In this document: piece by piece, positions 28,161-40,600 of the stretch
Numbering within the stretch: the first letter of the stretch is position 1
How the letters are laid out: each line of letters begins with the position of its first letter
Source of the DNA: Amaranthus tricolor
Taxonomy: Eukaryota; Streptophyta; Magnoliopsida; Caryophyllales; Amaranthaceae
Assembly: GCF_026212465.1 (NCBI RefSeq)
Contig: NC_080049.1
Coordinates: forward strand, 17,694,306-17,758,305
Reading direction: 5' to 3'
DNA: 64,000 nucleotides
Notes under the pieces: model-generated
The model's input: only the letters and a program-made list of their open reading frames with translations
Databases searched by the model: none
Told to the model about the DNA's origin: nothing
Made by a program: the position numbers and the translations under genes

Positions 28161-31100
28161 TTAAAACAAATGTATTCCTTCCGTGTGATCTACACGCATA
28201 TAACTAACATCTACATCACCTACATCATCTTGATCCACTAATTTTGGATTGATAAAGGGAGGGGAGTCTTCAAAAGCTTCATATTCTTCCTCATCCTCAA
28301 CATCACCTATACCAAGGATGCTTCTTTTTCCCGGTACAATAATAGACCATTTTTTATCAGATGGGTCTACGTTGTAGAATACTTGCTTGGCTTGTGTGGC
28401 TAGTATGAATGGCTCCTCACTATCACGCAAACGAGCTAAGTCTACAAGAGTGAATCCACAAGGGTCGTCATTTTTTATGCATCGTCAATTATTATCTACC
28501 CACTTACATTTGAAAAGACCAATATTGAAAGTAGAGTAGTCAAGCTCCCATATTTCATGTACCCACCCGTAGTATACCAATTTAGCATCAACCGGCGCTT
28601 GATCCTTTCCACTCGCGTAAAATGTAGATGACGCCAAAATAGAAACCCCACTATTCTGTAGATACGATGACTTCTTGTCTTGACCCTCAGTCCAAAATGT
28701 GAAGCTATTGACATCGTAACCCTCATATTTGTTGACATCATCACGAGGACCAAAAGCTAACCACTTAACTATTTCGGATACACCCTTGAGTTCTTCGCAT
28801 ATTACTCGATTATCAAACCAATTAATAAACGTCTTCTTATGCAAATGCATCAATGCCCTATCCCCTTTAGAAGGATGTTTTGCGCGCAATATATCAAAAT
28901 GCTCACTCAAAAAAGGATGAAATTCCGGAATATGATGCAACACATACAAGTGTGCTTGTAGAAGGCTTTCTCGAGGAGGTGTGAAGCCTTCCTTCATGTC
29001 TAGAGCTGGGAAGTCCAATAGGCTTTGCCATTGCCAAATACTCGGCTATAAAGTTACTAATCTCATCGCTCATAGTGCCTTGAATCATACTCCCCTAGGG
29101 TTGTGCTGGATTCCTCACCTTGTTTTGTAAAACACCCATGTGTCTTTCAAAAGGATAACACCACCTTAAAAAAACTGGACCCAAAAGCTTGATCTCACGA
29201 ACGAGATGGACAATAAGATGAACCATTATGTCAAAGAAAGAAGGTCGAAAATACATCTCAAACTTGCATAAAGTTACAATCACGTCGAGTTGAAGTGCAT
29301 CAAGTTTAAAGGGATCAAGAACTTTACTACAAATTTTTTTGAAGAACGAACATAGCTCGGTAATAGCATATCTCACATGTTTTGGCAGTATTCCACGGAT
29401 TGCAATTGGTAAGAACACTTGCATCATTACATGGCAATCGTGAGATTTCATGCTTCCCAACTTCAGCTCACCATTTAGGCTCACAAATCTCTTCATGTAA
29501 GATGAGTACCCAGACGGAACCTTAATGCCATACAAACACTAACAAAATGTCCGCTTCTCTGCTTTGGACAATGTGTAGCAAGTTGGAGGCAAATAAACTT
29601 TGTCATTACTCATCTTCTTCTTACTGCCACCATCAGCTCTATTTCTTTTCTTACTCACCTTAACATGTGCCCACAACTCCGGACGAAGACCCTTACATTC
29701 AAACCAATCTCGCACGGCCCTAACATCCTTTGTCTTACCCGGAATGTTCATGAGAGTCCCGAGTATGACATCGCATACATTTTTCTCTATATGCATAACG
29801 TCAAGACAATGCCTAACCTGTAGATCTCTCCAATATGGAAGCTTCCAAAAGATTGATTCTTTTTTCCATAATCGGTCTTCACACCCTTGCACTCAACTCC
29901 CTTAACCTGTTCATAAATCTCATAACCGGTCAACGGTCGATGAGCTACACGGTCCTCAACCTACCCGTTGAACAACTTCTTCTTACGATATTGCTGGTCT
30001 CGTGGGAGGAACTTTCGATGGTGCATGAATACGTGTTTGCACTTAGGAATCCACGTGGATTCCATGTCATCGATACATATTGGGCATGCTTTCTTCCATT
30101 TATTCTTATACCCGGATAAGTTGCCATATGCCGGAAAATCATTAACGGTGCATAAAAGCATTGCACGCAAGGTGAACTCCTCATTAGCATATGCATCAAA
30201 CACTGAAACGCCTTCATCCCACATCTTTCTCAAATCCTCAATGAGAGGTGCAAGATACACATCTATGTCATTGCCAGGTTGTTTAGGACCCGAGATAAAA
30301 AGCGAAAGCATTATGTACTTACGCTTCATACACAACCAAGGTGGAAAATTGTAGATCACTAAAAGTACCGGCCAAGTACTATGTTGAGAACTAAGATTGT
30401 CGAATGGGTTCATTTCATCCGTACACAGTCCGAGCCTTAAATTACAAACCTGATCCCCAAAAGTCTTATGCAACCTCTCAATACTCTTCCACTCCGGAGA
30501 ATCAGATGGATGTGTGAGCAAGTGACCTGTCTTCACCCTATCTACAAGCCACCTCAAATTTAACGCATCTTTCTTTATAGAAAACAAGCGCTTGAATCTA
30601 GGTATTATTGGAAGATACCACAATATCTTAGCCGGGGGCCCTTTAGCATCCCGAGCCCCTTTACGCTTGTAGCGCGATAACCCACACCTAGGACACTCTT
30701 CTAAGTTCTCGTTTTCATTCCGATACAACACACAATCATTCGGACACGCATGAATCTTCTGGTACTCTAAGCCGAAAGGACAGATGATCTTTTTGGCATA
30801 ATATGTCGACTTTGGAAGTTCATTTCCCTCAAGAAGCATCTCACCTAACGCTTCTAATAACATTATGAAACTAGCGTCACTCCAATTGAACTTTGACTTA
30901 ATGTTGAAATTTGTCAACACTGCTGTTAGTTTGGTGAACTTTGTACATCCAGGGTACAAAGGCTTTTGAGAAGCCTCTGTCAATAAGTCAAAAACATGAG
31001 GACGTTTTCCTAACTCATCCTCGACTCCCTCCATCATCTCATCAACACGATCCACATCCTCATCGACATTCTCTTCATCTGTCTCATACCCATCAACATG

Positions 31101-31415
31101 ATCTACTACATCCTCATTGACATCGGCCACACTATTGACGTCCTCAACAACACTTTTCTCTTTGTAAAATCCCTCCTCACCATGCCAAACCCAAACATGA
31201 TATTGAGGCCTAAACCCACGTCGAAGTATGTGCTCCCTAAGGATATCAACACTATCTACCTTTGATACTTTGCCACAACTGACACATGGGCAATAAAAAC
31301 CAACTCCCCCCGTCCTAACTTGATCTTCAACCGCAATACTAAAAAATTCTAATACGCCATCAATAAATTCCGACGATTCAATGTTTCCATACATGCAAGA
31401 ACAATCTTTTGTCAT
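28161..31415 (-). pseudogene. CACTA TNPD-like transposase (Transposase_21 type) with premature stops and frameshifts
   Basis: Start chosen at 31415 (MTKDCSCMYGN), which begins the transposase-associated domain (CPCVSCGK at about 31280). Then follow the Transposase_21 region (KRLFSIKKDALNLRWL; LGLCTDEMNPF with a catalytic-type Asp; ISGPKQPGNDIDVYL; the CPICIDD finger), the LPYWRDLQVRHCLDVMHIEKN block at 29800, a DUF4218-like block (29535-29100) and a DUF4216-like block (about 28800-28490) ending near 28161. Stops fall at 29963-29961 (TAG), 29541-29539 (TAG), 29097-29095 (TAG) and 28487-28485 (TGA). Frame changes occur near 29895 and 29015. Two of the TAGs could come from CAG by a C-to-T change. 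The family protein cleaves the CACTA ends; this copy cannot. Confidence 0.9.
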
Positions 31416-32459
31416 CCTAGTTAGTGTGATTAATTGATTCAAAACAAAATTAATACACAACTTTTAAACATATATAATTATTTCTAACAAACATATTTAA
31501 CCCTAAAAATATATACTCTTATCTATACCAAATCTATTTAACCCTAAATATACATACTTCATATTCTAATTCTATACTTCATACCTCAATATTAAGCACT
31601 ACATTGTAAATAAAATCATATTCTAATTCTAATAGTTAAAGACATAACTATAACAACAAACCACATTTTTAACCAATTACACAAATATTTAACAAACTAA
31701 TCACATAAACTTGAATAATGTAAACTTCACAAATAGTAAAATTTTGCTCAAATAGTATCCAAATTCGCAAATAACAATTCAAACAAAAATTCACTACATT
31801 ACTAAATTACATGTTAAACAATAAAGATATGAACTTGCAAATTAGTAAAATAAATATAATTACCTTGATTTCGCGTGGGTTATGTTATCTACAACGAAAA
31901 ACAAAGAAACAAAATTAGTATACAAACGGTTGCCATAATTTTCGAGTTTTTGCATGAATATCTTGCAAAACTTAAATGCTTAACAAATTAAAAGGAGAAA
32001 AAATACCTTAATGTCGTGGGTTTTGAAGATGAACAAGACCCAAGTATTAAATTTCGTGGGTTTATGAGCCAAGAAGATGAAGAACTATTAACACTACAGT
32101 GTTTTTCGATAGTTTTCAAATGAAGATGAAGAACGACTTTGAAGAAACTGCTGTACGTTACGTTTGTGAAGCGTAATTTCAATGGAGAAGATGATGAAGT
32201 TTGATGATGAACAAGAATAGTAGAAATTTGAAGTTTGAAGTTTGAAGTATGGAGAAGATGAAGATGAACACAAGAAACGAACACAAATCTTGATGCTTAA
32301 TCTTACGTTTGTGAAGATGAAGAACAATACATTGTAGCCAAGTTTTTTCAATGGGTTTGAGAGAACAATACGTTGTAGTCGAGTTTTGTGAAAAAAGAAT
32401 GGCGGGTTATTTGCTGTGTACTGTGTAAACTGAAGGAATTGAAGCGTGCTGTGTACTAT
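31416..32459. other. CACTA 5' non-coding region
   Basis: AT-rich sequence upstream of the TNPD-like gene, without a convincing coding region. From 32090 to 32300 there are repeated 'gaagatgaagaac' and 'tttgaagtttgaag' phrases. It presumably holds the element promoter on the minus strand; I could not pick a single TATA box. Confidence 0.5.
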
Positions 32460-32722
32460 ATTATAACGGCTATTTGCTGCGGGCCCTAGCCAACCGCAGC
32501 AATTAATGCTTTTTTTTTTTAATTTTGCTGTGTAACGGTAATTTTTTAGGATTATTTTCTGCGGTCTATAGCCTAATCGCAGCAATTAATGTTGGTGCTA
32601 TGTATTTGCTGCGGTCAAGCATAAAAAACCGCAGCAATTAATTGTTTTTTTTTCAATTTTTTTTCCTATTTATTGCGGCAAATATACAAAAACCGCAGCA
32701 AATACGTTTTTTTCCACTAGTG
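32460..32722. repeat. CACTA right terminal repeat and subterminal motifs
   Basis: At least eight TTTGCTGCGG / CCGCAGCAATT-type motifs in alternating orientation, mirroring the left end, followed by the terminal repeat ending CACTAGTG. Several motifs form short inverted pairs around 10-20 bp spacers (for example near 32610-32640). Confidence 0.85.
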
Positions 32723-33771
32723 AAAAATAATGTGAACAGATTCTTCTACACACATAGTTCTCTTATTCTAAACTCTATAAGCTTTTACTATGAGATGAAT
32801 AGCAAAGAAATATTATCTTTCATAGAACTTTCCTATGTTTCTTTTTCCATTTACATGAACAAAGCATCTACATCCAAATATACGAAAATAGAAAATATTC
32901 GGTTTTACACCTTTAAACAATTCATAGGGAGTCTTAGAAGTGATAGGTCTTATTAGTACACGATTCAAAATATAGCATGCATTATTAACAGCCTCGGCCA
33001 AAAAATTCATAAAAAGACCACTAGCAATTAACATGGTTCTAGCCATTTCCTCTAATGTTCTATTTTTTCTTTCTACCACACCATTTTGTTGTGGTGTTCT
33101 AGGTGCGGAAAAATTATGACTTATGCCATGCTCATTGCAATAATCCATAAAGCTTGAATTTTCAAATTCTTTACCATGATCTGATCTTATGTGAATAAGT
33201 TGATGATTACTAGATTTTTTTATTTTATTAGCAAATGAAACAAACTCATTAAAGGCCTCATCTTTTTTTACTAAAAATTAAGTCCATGTAAATCTACTGT
33301 AATCATCAACAATAACAAATACATATCGTTTGCCACTACGGTTTGAATTCTCATAGGTCCACAAAGATCAATATGGATTAATTCAAGCGGTTTTGAGGTG
33401 GTCACCACATTCTTAGGTTTAAAGGATGACCTCACATGTTTTCCTTTGGCACAGGATCGCATATCTTATCCTTTAGGTATTTAATGGATGACAATCCTCT
33501 TACTAGGTCTTTTGATCTTAAAGTATCAATAAAGGAAAAGCTTACATGACCTAGACGTTTGTGCCAAAGAAGAGGATCTTCTTTTATGACAATTAGACAA
33601 GTCAGACTCGATTTAGGAACAGTGTGGATGTCCACAACATAAGCGTTCTTATTCCTTCCAGAATAGTTTCTCTAGTATCATTCCTAGAAATAATGCATTT
33701 TTCAGAAGTGAAGTTTATAGAGTTACCTTTGTCACAGAACTGAGAAATACTTAGTAAATTATGTTTTAAGA
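32723..33771 (-). pseudogene. Sirevirus C pol, upstream half (gag-pre-integrase and integrase)
   Basis: Minus-strand frames 33635-33432, 33462-33271 and 33148-32813 encode, in order, WHKRLGH (integrase zinc-binding part), CAKGKHVRSSFK and HIDLCGP (first catalytic Asp), and [11 protein letters not shown] with the catalytic Glu. Then comes [10 protein letters not shown], up to the GKRNIGK region cut by the CACTA. There are at least three frameshifts. The sequence stops at about 33771, inside the part just before the integrase zinc motif; protease, gag and the 5' LTR are absent. Confidence 0.85.
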
Positions 33772-34722
33772 AGGAAAAACCACGACCCCCCGGGATTTCA
33801 AAATTCTCACTATGTTAAGGCAATTAGTTACAATTACACAAAACAATGTTTGCTTCACTTGAAGCTTCTCAATTCTCTAAATGCTTTACTCAAAGCTTCT
33901 CTACTTAGGCCCACTTCTCTTCTCTTCTCTTCTCTCCTTCTCTTTCTCTTCTCACGTTTCTATTCTCTATTCCCTTAGACTTCCCACAAGTCTAATTACA
34001 ACAAAACACTCATTAACCCTTACAAGGCCATTTCTCTTCTCTATTCCCTTAGACTTCCCACAAGTCTAATTACAACAAATCACACATCAACCCTTACAAG
34101 GCCAATTCTCATGAAGATCAAAATTAAATAGTTGCTCAAGAAAAATATAAAGAATTAATTGGCATTAAAAACTTAGAATATTTTTCTCAATTAAATCTCC
34201 CTTTGATGGACACACTTAATGCATACATAGCTGAACCGTAGTTTCCCTCTTTTATAAAGGGAACAGCCATCAGTGCACTCAGCCCACGTTCTCCATGAGA
34301 TGCACATATCCCACGACTTCCATAACTTACTTGCTCCCAAAGAAAGTGGGAAGTTAGTTGAAAGTAGAAGTGGAACATAACTGCACACTGTCTCCATCTA
34401 CAACTTTTACATTAACTAAAAACAGAAAACATAATTTTCGTAACTTCCAGTCAATGTCTTCTTCAGACCTGTATCGTGGGGAACAGCACACTGTCTCCAT
34501 CTACAACTTTCGTCAGAACTTCAACTCTAGGAACAGTAAACTGTCTTCCAAAGCAATTGCCCAACTTCTTGGATATTTGAGACATGTACAGCTTCCACGA
34601 ATCAAGTCATAGGCTTCATCAACGATTCACATTAAATCGGATATATACCTACAAAACAATCTCTAAAAATATGTTTGTTTATTTAAAGGTGAAGTCATCA
34701 TCAAAACCTTAAGAGGCCAACA
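33771..34722 (-). repeat. Sirevirus D 3' LTR, truncated and internally deleted
   Basis: It matches the 5' LTR from 'aaggaaaaaccacgacc' (33772, compare 43013) to 'gaggccaaca' (34722, compare 44143). About 190 bp of the 5' LTR's outer end (42824-43011) are missing. A further ~200 bp (5' LTR 43626-43826) are replaced by a 20-bp phrase, 'cacactgtctccatctacaa', which also occurs about 100 bp farther on in both LTRs. Confidence 0.88.
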
Positions 34723-35225
34723 AATTTCCCCTTTTTGATGATGGCAAACTTTATAAACAAACTTAAGTGAAAATAGAGTAAAACAAAATTCATAGAGCAT
34801 ACTAGAGATTAAAGTAACTCTAAATAATTTAGCAAATTAACTTGTTAAAATATAATTTACCAAGCATTCATAATACAACAGTTTACTCCATAATATCAAA
34901 CATGTTTTAAAATTTTCAAAATTAATTAACTTAAAACGAATAAACTAAGTTAAACTAAAATAAATAAAAACTAACATAATTAAAACTAACATAATAATAC
35001 TATAATAAACCTAACATAATTTATTAAGTATTTTCACAGAAACAAATATTCATGAGAACTTCAACAAACTTAGCAACACCGATGATCACTAAACTATCAT
35101 AAACACAGCAGGCATAAACACAGCAGCACACATTATATCCATAAGAATCAATATAAATCAACTAAGATATGTAACTGTGTATTCACTTCTCCTCTTAAGT
35201 TTGTGCATAATCTTCCCCCTTTTGT
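34723..35225 (-). promoter_or_regulatory. Sirevirus D polypurine tracts and 3' non-coding spacer
   Basis: The LTR-adjacent purine tract on the minus strand is AAAAAGGGGAAATTT (34723-34738). A second, AAAAGGGGGAAGAT, lies at about 35212-35225. The sequence between and up to ORF3 (35498) is AT-rich with no gene. Confidence 0.75.
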
Positions 35226-35498
35226 CATCAATCAAAAAGAATTGGAAGTTATCAAATCTCAGCACAAACCATATAGATTTGTTAGTGATGAAAACAACAA
35301 ACAACAATAATAAAAGCAAGTGCTATGAACAATGATTAAACCTGTATAGAGTTAATTGTCACAGACAAAAAAAAAACAAAGAAAAGTAGCAATTTGGTCA
35401 AAGTTACAACCACAATGTACCCCAGATGGTACAAAGTAAAAAGAGAAATTGTTTGATAAGTGATACAGCCAACACATTATAAATTTTGAGGAGAGGGA

Positions 35499-37184
35499 TC
35501 AGGGGTCAGTCTCTTCTTCATCAATGTACTCAGTCTGCACCTCCACTGTGTCCAGCTTGGCACCAAGGCGTTGTTCCATTTGGTTTAGCTGATCCACAAT
35601 TGAAGCAAGCGAGACACGAGTTTCATCCTGAAATGCAATGAATTGAGACTGTAGATCAAGGAGCTTGGAGAGAATGGAATGTAAGGAAACTGCAGGGACA
35701 GAGTGAAAGTTAGTACAACCAATATTGGGTGAAGTGTGTGATTGTGGTGGTGGTGTACACGGGATAGGTGATGGTGGTGGTGATGGAATTTGATGTGGTG
35801 GTGAATTGGCTGGCTTGGGAGAGGTAGGTTCATCAGGTGTGGGCTCAGGGATGGTGTCAGATGGTGTTTCATCAACCAAAGTAGCCTTGCGTTTCGAGGC
35901 CAACCTCCTACTCTTCCTTTGCATTGACTTAGCCTTTTTCCTCATTGCCAACACAATCTCTTCATCACTGGAATCACTACAGAGATTGTGAGGGACATTT
36001 TCATCCAAGGCTTCCGTTTGCTTTTCCTTTTCCCCCTTTCTCGCAGCTCCATCCTGTTCCTCTTTCTCAGATTTTTCAATATTTTCAGAGGGAACAGGAT
36101 CTTGTTCCTTTTCTTCCTCATTCTCCTTTTCCTCCTTTTTCTCCTCTTCCTCCTTTTCTTCTTCAACCTCTTCAGCCCCTTCTTCTTCAGATTCAACTTC
36201 TACAACCTCCTCATGCATCAATACTCCCTCATAATTCAATTTTAAACGCAAATTTTGTAAACATTTAGCACCAATTTTCATATTGGGACCCATTGGGAAC
36301 TCCAACCCTTCCAATGGGACCTCAAACTTCCTAAAAATCCATGTTAGCAACCCTCCATAACCAATAAAACTTTTCTTTTCAATGCAGTCTGATAAATGAG
36401 AGATCATCAACGAAGGAAAATTTATTTTAATATGTTTTTCCATGCAGTAAATCAAGGTGGCATCACGCAAACTCACTTGACTACGTTTTGAGTTTCGTGG
36501 TAAGATAAATCTGCGAGCAACATTGTACAACAATTTATGCATAGGGGACAGAACATTGTGACTGATCTTCCCCTTTTGATCAACTCCTAAAAATTTTAAA
36601 ATTGTTCGTTCATTAATGCCAGAAAAAGCAATCTTTGACCCAATATGATATGTATCAAAACCAACATTTGGAACATTAAACCATTCCCCTAATAAAGCGC
36701 TGTTAAATTCAATTTTAACAGTTTTAACAACACTAGAACACATACCGCCATCATTAGAGAAATTTACAATAAATTCTCTCATTAGGTTTGGAAAAATTGA
36801 ATTGCAACTGTAGTTTGACATCAATGATTCCCATTCTTGAAACTTTAAAAAGTCATGCAATCTAGGAAAGTTAGTAGAATCATACCAATATTTGTCCAAC
36901 CCGAACCCTACAGTCATCTCCTTTGAAACTTCTTCTGCGCTGTTTGGATCAACATGCTTCGATCGCTTAACTACTCTAGAAGATGAACCACCTGTTGACA
37001 TTTTTCTTTTGGTACTTGTGGGTTCAGTGGAGTGTTTTGGTGATTCTTGTGTGGTTTCAGTTGGTGTGGGTGGTGCATCCTGCAGTAATGGTGGTGGAAG
37101 AACTACTCTTAGTGGTTTTGGTTGATCGGGCATACAGGATTTGGGAGTTTTCTTGCCTGATTTAGAGGATTTGGGGGTTTTCAT
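35499..37184 (-). CDS. Sirevirus D ORF3, plant transposon protein in env position
   Basis: An uninterrupted 561-codon frame, the best-preserved gene of element D. Residues 1-85 are basic and P/S/T-rich. Residues 85-330 form a globular core with conserved segments such as VGFGLDKYWYDS, RRFILPRNSKRS and GGLLTWIFRKFEVPLEG, shared with ORF3 of Sirevirus E. Residues 335-400 are a long acidic E/K coiled-coil-like stretch. Residues 410-490 are basic then proline-rich. The last 60 are a heptad-like helix (LLDLQSQFIAFQDETRVSLASI split by context). I see no signal peptide or membrane span, so 'env-like' describes position only. The core resembles the family annotated as 'putative plant transposon protein'; its function is unknown. 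Confidence 0.8.
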   Translation of the reverse strand: MKTPKSSKSGKKTPKSCMPDQPKPLRVVLPPPLLQDAPPTPTETTQESPKHSTEPTSTKRKMSTGGSSSRVVKRSKHVDPNSAEEVSKEMTVGFGLDKYWYDSTNFPRLHDFLKFQEWESLMSNYSCNSIFPNLMREFIVNFSNDGGMCSSVVKTVKIEFNSALLGEWFNVPNVGFDTYHIGSKIAFSGINERTILKFLGVDQKGKISHNVLSPMHKLLYNVARRFILPRNSKRSQVSLRDATLIYCMEKHIKINFPSLMISHLSDCIEKKSFIGYGGLLTWIFRKFEVPLEGLEFPMGPNMKIGAKCLQNLRLKLNYEGVLMHEEVVEVESEEEGAEEVEEEKEEEEKKEEKENEEEKEQDPVPSENIEKSEKEEQDGAARKGEKEKQTEALDENVPHNLCSDSSDEEIVLAMRKKAKSMQRKSRRLASKRKATLVDETPSDTIPEPTPDEPTSPKPANSPPHQIPSPPPSPIPCTPPPQSHTSPNIGCTNFHSVPAVSLHSILSKLLDLQSQFIAFQDETRVSLASIVDQLNQMEQRLGAKLDTVEVQTEYIDEEETDP

Positions 37185-37687
37185 TTTTGAATTTTTGAAG
37201 GTTTTGAGAGAGAAGGAAGGACGGTTTCTTGAGGGATTGAGAGAAGGTTTGGGAAGGTAATGGGTAATGACGTGAAGCAGGGGTTTTTAAATGATTGAAG
37301 TGACGGTTACTCCTCCAAGTCCCATCTCTTTATTGCCTTTGCATTACTTGAGTGAAGAAGAACTGTTTTCCCAAAACTCTCAATTTAAGTTGGCCGTACA
37401 AAAATGTGAAATATGAATAAATCATGAAATATGAAATTTAAAGTAAAATATGAAAATAAAAAATAAAAAATTGAATTATGATATAAAAAGAATTATAACA
37501 AAAATAATGAACATTTGCTTTGGTCTGATCAAATTAACAACATGCAAACGTGAAAACATTTATAGTACAAACTTTATTACGTGTTTACCTGATCCATGCA
37601 ATAATTGATTTTCAATCAAGATTTTGAGATTGATTCCTGACCTTTTCATTTTCATGATGCTTCAATGGGAAATATATGCAACTAACT
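37185..37687. other. Sirevirus D spacer between ORF3 and pol
   Basis: AT-rich non-coding sequence. Homologous in position to 54205-54702 of Sirevirus E, where it includes 'catttcacatttt'-like phrases and the ORF3 leader. No gene is seen. Confidence 0.55.
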
Positions 37688-40600
37688 TTAGTGGAGCTTG
37701 ATCATACCAAGTTCCAATCTCATCTTTTCATATTGTTCCCTAGGAAGTGGTTTGGTCAGAATATCTGCAACTTGTTCATTTGTGTTAACATGCTTCAGTA
37801 CAATATTTTTGTGTTCTACGTTATCCTTAAGAAAATGATGTCTAATATGTATATGTTTAGCACGTGAATGATGCACTGGATCTTTGGATATACATATGGC
37901 ACTGGTATTGTCACAATAAATGGGAATGCATTCAACTTTAATACCAAAATCTCTTAGTTGCTGTTTTATCCAAAGCATTTGGGAACAGCAAGCTGCTGCT
38001 GCTACGTATTCAGCTTCTGCAGTGGATAATGCAACTGTCTTTGTTTCTTGGAACTCCATGAAACTAAACATAAGCCAAGAAATTGTACCATACCTGATGT
38101 ACTTTTTCTATTAACAAGATCACCTGCATAATCTGCATCACTAAAACCTTTTAAATCATAAACATCACTTTTAGGATAAAATAGGGACAAGTCGTCTGTT
38201 CCCTTCAAATATCTCAAAATTCGTTTGACTGCAGTGAGATGTGATTCTTTAGGATTTGATTGAAATCTAGCACATAAACCAACACTAAAAGAAATATCAG
38301 GTCTACTTGCAGTTAGATACAATAAAGAACCTATCATGCCTCTATACATTGTTTGATCTACGTTAGTCCCATTTAGGTCTTCATCTAGTCTAACATTGGT
38401 AGCCATAGGTGTATGGTTGGTTTTAGCATTGTTTAGTCCATATTTCTTAAGAAGTTCTTTGATGTATTTTTGTTGATGAATAAAAATACCATTTTCAGTT
38501 TGTTTAATTTGCAAACCAAGAAAGAAATTTAATTCTCCCATCATGCTCATTTCAAATTCTGTACCCATAAGGTTAGCAAATTCTTTACATAACAAGTCAT
38601 TAGTAGCACCAAAAATAATATCATCAACATAAATTTGAACAACCAAAATATTAGAACAACCAAAATATTAGAACCTTTATTCTTAAAGAACAAGGTTTTG
38701 TCGATTTTTCCTCTTACAAAGTTATTTTTAATCAAAAACTTTGAAAGTCTTTCGTACCATTGCCTAGGAGCTTGCTTTAAGCTATATAGGGCTTTATCAA
38801 GCTTGTAAACATGATCAAGACAAGAGGTATTCTCAAAACCTGGAGGTTGTTCTACAAAAACTTCTTCATCAAGATAACCATTTAAAAAAGCACATTTCAC
38901 ATCCATTTGATATAATTTAAAGTTCATAAATGCAGCAAAAGAAATTAAGATTCTGATAGCCTCTAACCTTGCTAATGGAGCAAAAGTCTCAGTGTAATCA
39001 ATACCTTCTTGTTGATTATATCCTTTAACCACGAGTCTTGCTTTGTTTCTAACAATTGTTCCATGTTCATCTAGCTTGTTCCGAAATACCCATTTCAAAC
39101 CAATTACTTTCTTGTGTTTCGGTTTGGGTTCCAAGTGCCACACTTTATTTCTCTCAAACTCGTTCAATTCATCTTGCATGGCAACTATCCAATCGGAATC
39201 CTTTAAAGCTTCCTCGTGATTTTTTGGTTCAAGTGATGATAGGAACGCAAAGTGTGCACAAAAGTTTCTCAATTGAGATCTTGTTTGTGTTCCCTTATTT
39301 ATATCACTTATAATCGAATCAAGAGGATGATATCTTTGATACTTCCAAGGTTTAGGCACAAATTCTCTTGAAGGAACAGTAGCATGTTCTTGTTCAGCAA
39401 CTTGATTGACATTCTGTTCAGCTATTGGATCATTTTGCTCATCTGTGGGAACAGCTGGATTGGGAACAGTCTGCTGGTCCTGTTGTACTGGCAGTTCCTG
39501 GATTTGATCAGTTTCTTCTGCCTCTTCTTGTATTGACTGTTCACTTGCTGTTCCTTGATCTTGCACTTTGATTCCTTCATCATCATCTTCCAAATTTGCA
39601 AGACCTATTTTAATATTACTTGTTTCCTGTTCACTTGTTGAAAAGTTAGTTTCATCAAAGATTATGTGAACAGACTCCTCTACACACATTGTTCTCTTAT
39701 TATAAACTCTGTAAGCTTTGCTTTGTGATGAATAACCGAGAAATACTGCCTCATCACTTCTTTCATCAAATTTACTTATATTTCGTTTTCCATTTATGTG
39801 AACAAAACATTTACATCCAAACACACGAAAATAGGAGATATTTGGTTTAACACCTTTGAGTAATTCATAGGGTGTTTTAGAAGTGATTGGCCTTATTAGT
39901 ACACGATTCAAAGTATAGCATGCAGTATTAACGGCTTCTGCCCAAAAGTTCCTAGGTAGACCACTAGCAATCAACATGGTCCTTGCCATTTCTTCTAAGG
40001 TCCTATTTTTCCTTTCTACCACTCCGTTTTGTTGTGGTGTTCTAGGTGCGGAAAAATTGTGATTTATACCATGTTCATTGCGATAATTCATGAAGTTTGA
40101 ATTTTCAAATTCTTTCCCATGATCAGATCTTATGTGAACAATTTGATTATTGGTAGATTTTTGTGTTTTATTTGCAAAAGAAACAAACTCATCAAAAGCT
40201 TCATCTTTGCTTGCCAAAAATAAGGTCCAAGTGAATCTACTATAATCATCAACAACAACAAACACATACTTTTTGCCACTACGGCTTTGTGTTCTCATTG
40301 GTCCACATAAATCCATATGAATTAATTCTAATGGTCTAGTGGTAGTCACAACGTTCTTTGATTTAAAGGATGACCGCACTTGTTTTCCTTTAGCACAAGG
40401 ATCACAAATTTCATTTTTGAGGAATTTTATTGCTGGTAATCCTCTTACTAGGTCTTTTGATCTTAAAGTGTTAATCAATGAATAACTAGCATGACCTAGA
40501 CGCTTGTGCCAAAGAAGTGGGTCTTCTTCAATAACACTTAAACACGTTAGACTGTTTCTGGGAACAGTGTCCAGGTCCACCACATAGGTGTTCCCTTTTC

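Noticed and set aside
28485..31415. Treating the TNPD-like stops as introns
   Set aside because: At 29541 and 28487 the family-like sequence continues in the same frame directly across the stop, with no GT..AG pair needed.
33881..34069. A 62-codon frame repeated in both Sirevirus D LTRs
   Set aside because: LTR sequence with CT-rich repeats; conservation is explained by LTR duplication and no domain is seen.
35585..36268. Histidine-rich, R/K-rich and F/L-rich frames overlapping ORF3 of Sirevirus D
   Set aside because: Shadow frames of the proline-rich and acidic parts of the real ORF3.
35499..37184. Calling ORF3 a true envelope protein
   Set aside because: No signal peptide or membrane segment is visible; only the position after pol is env-like.
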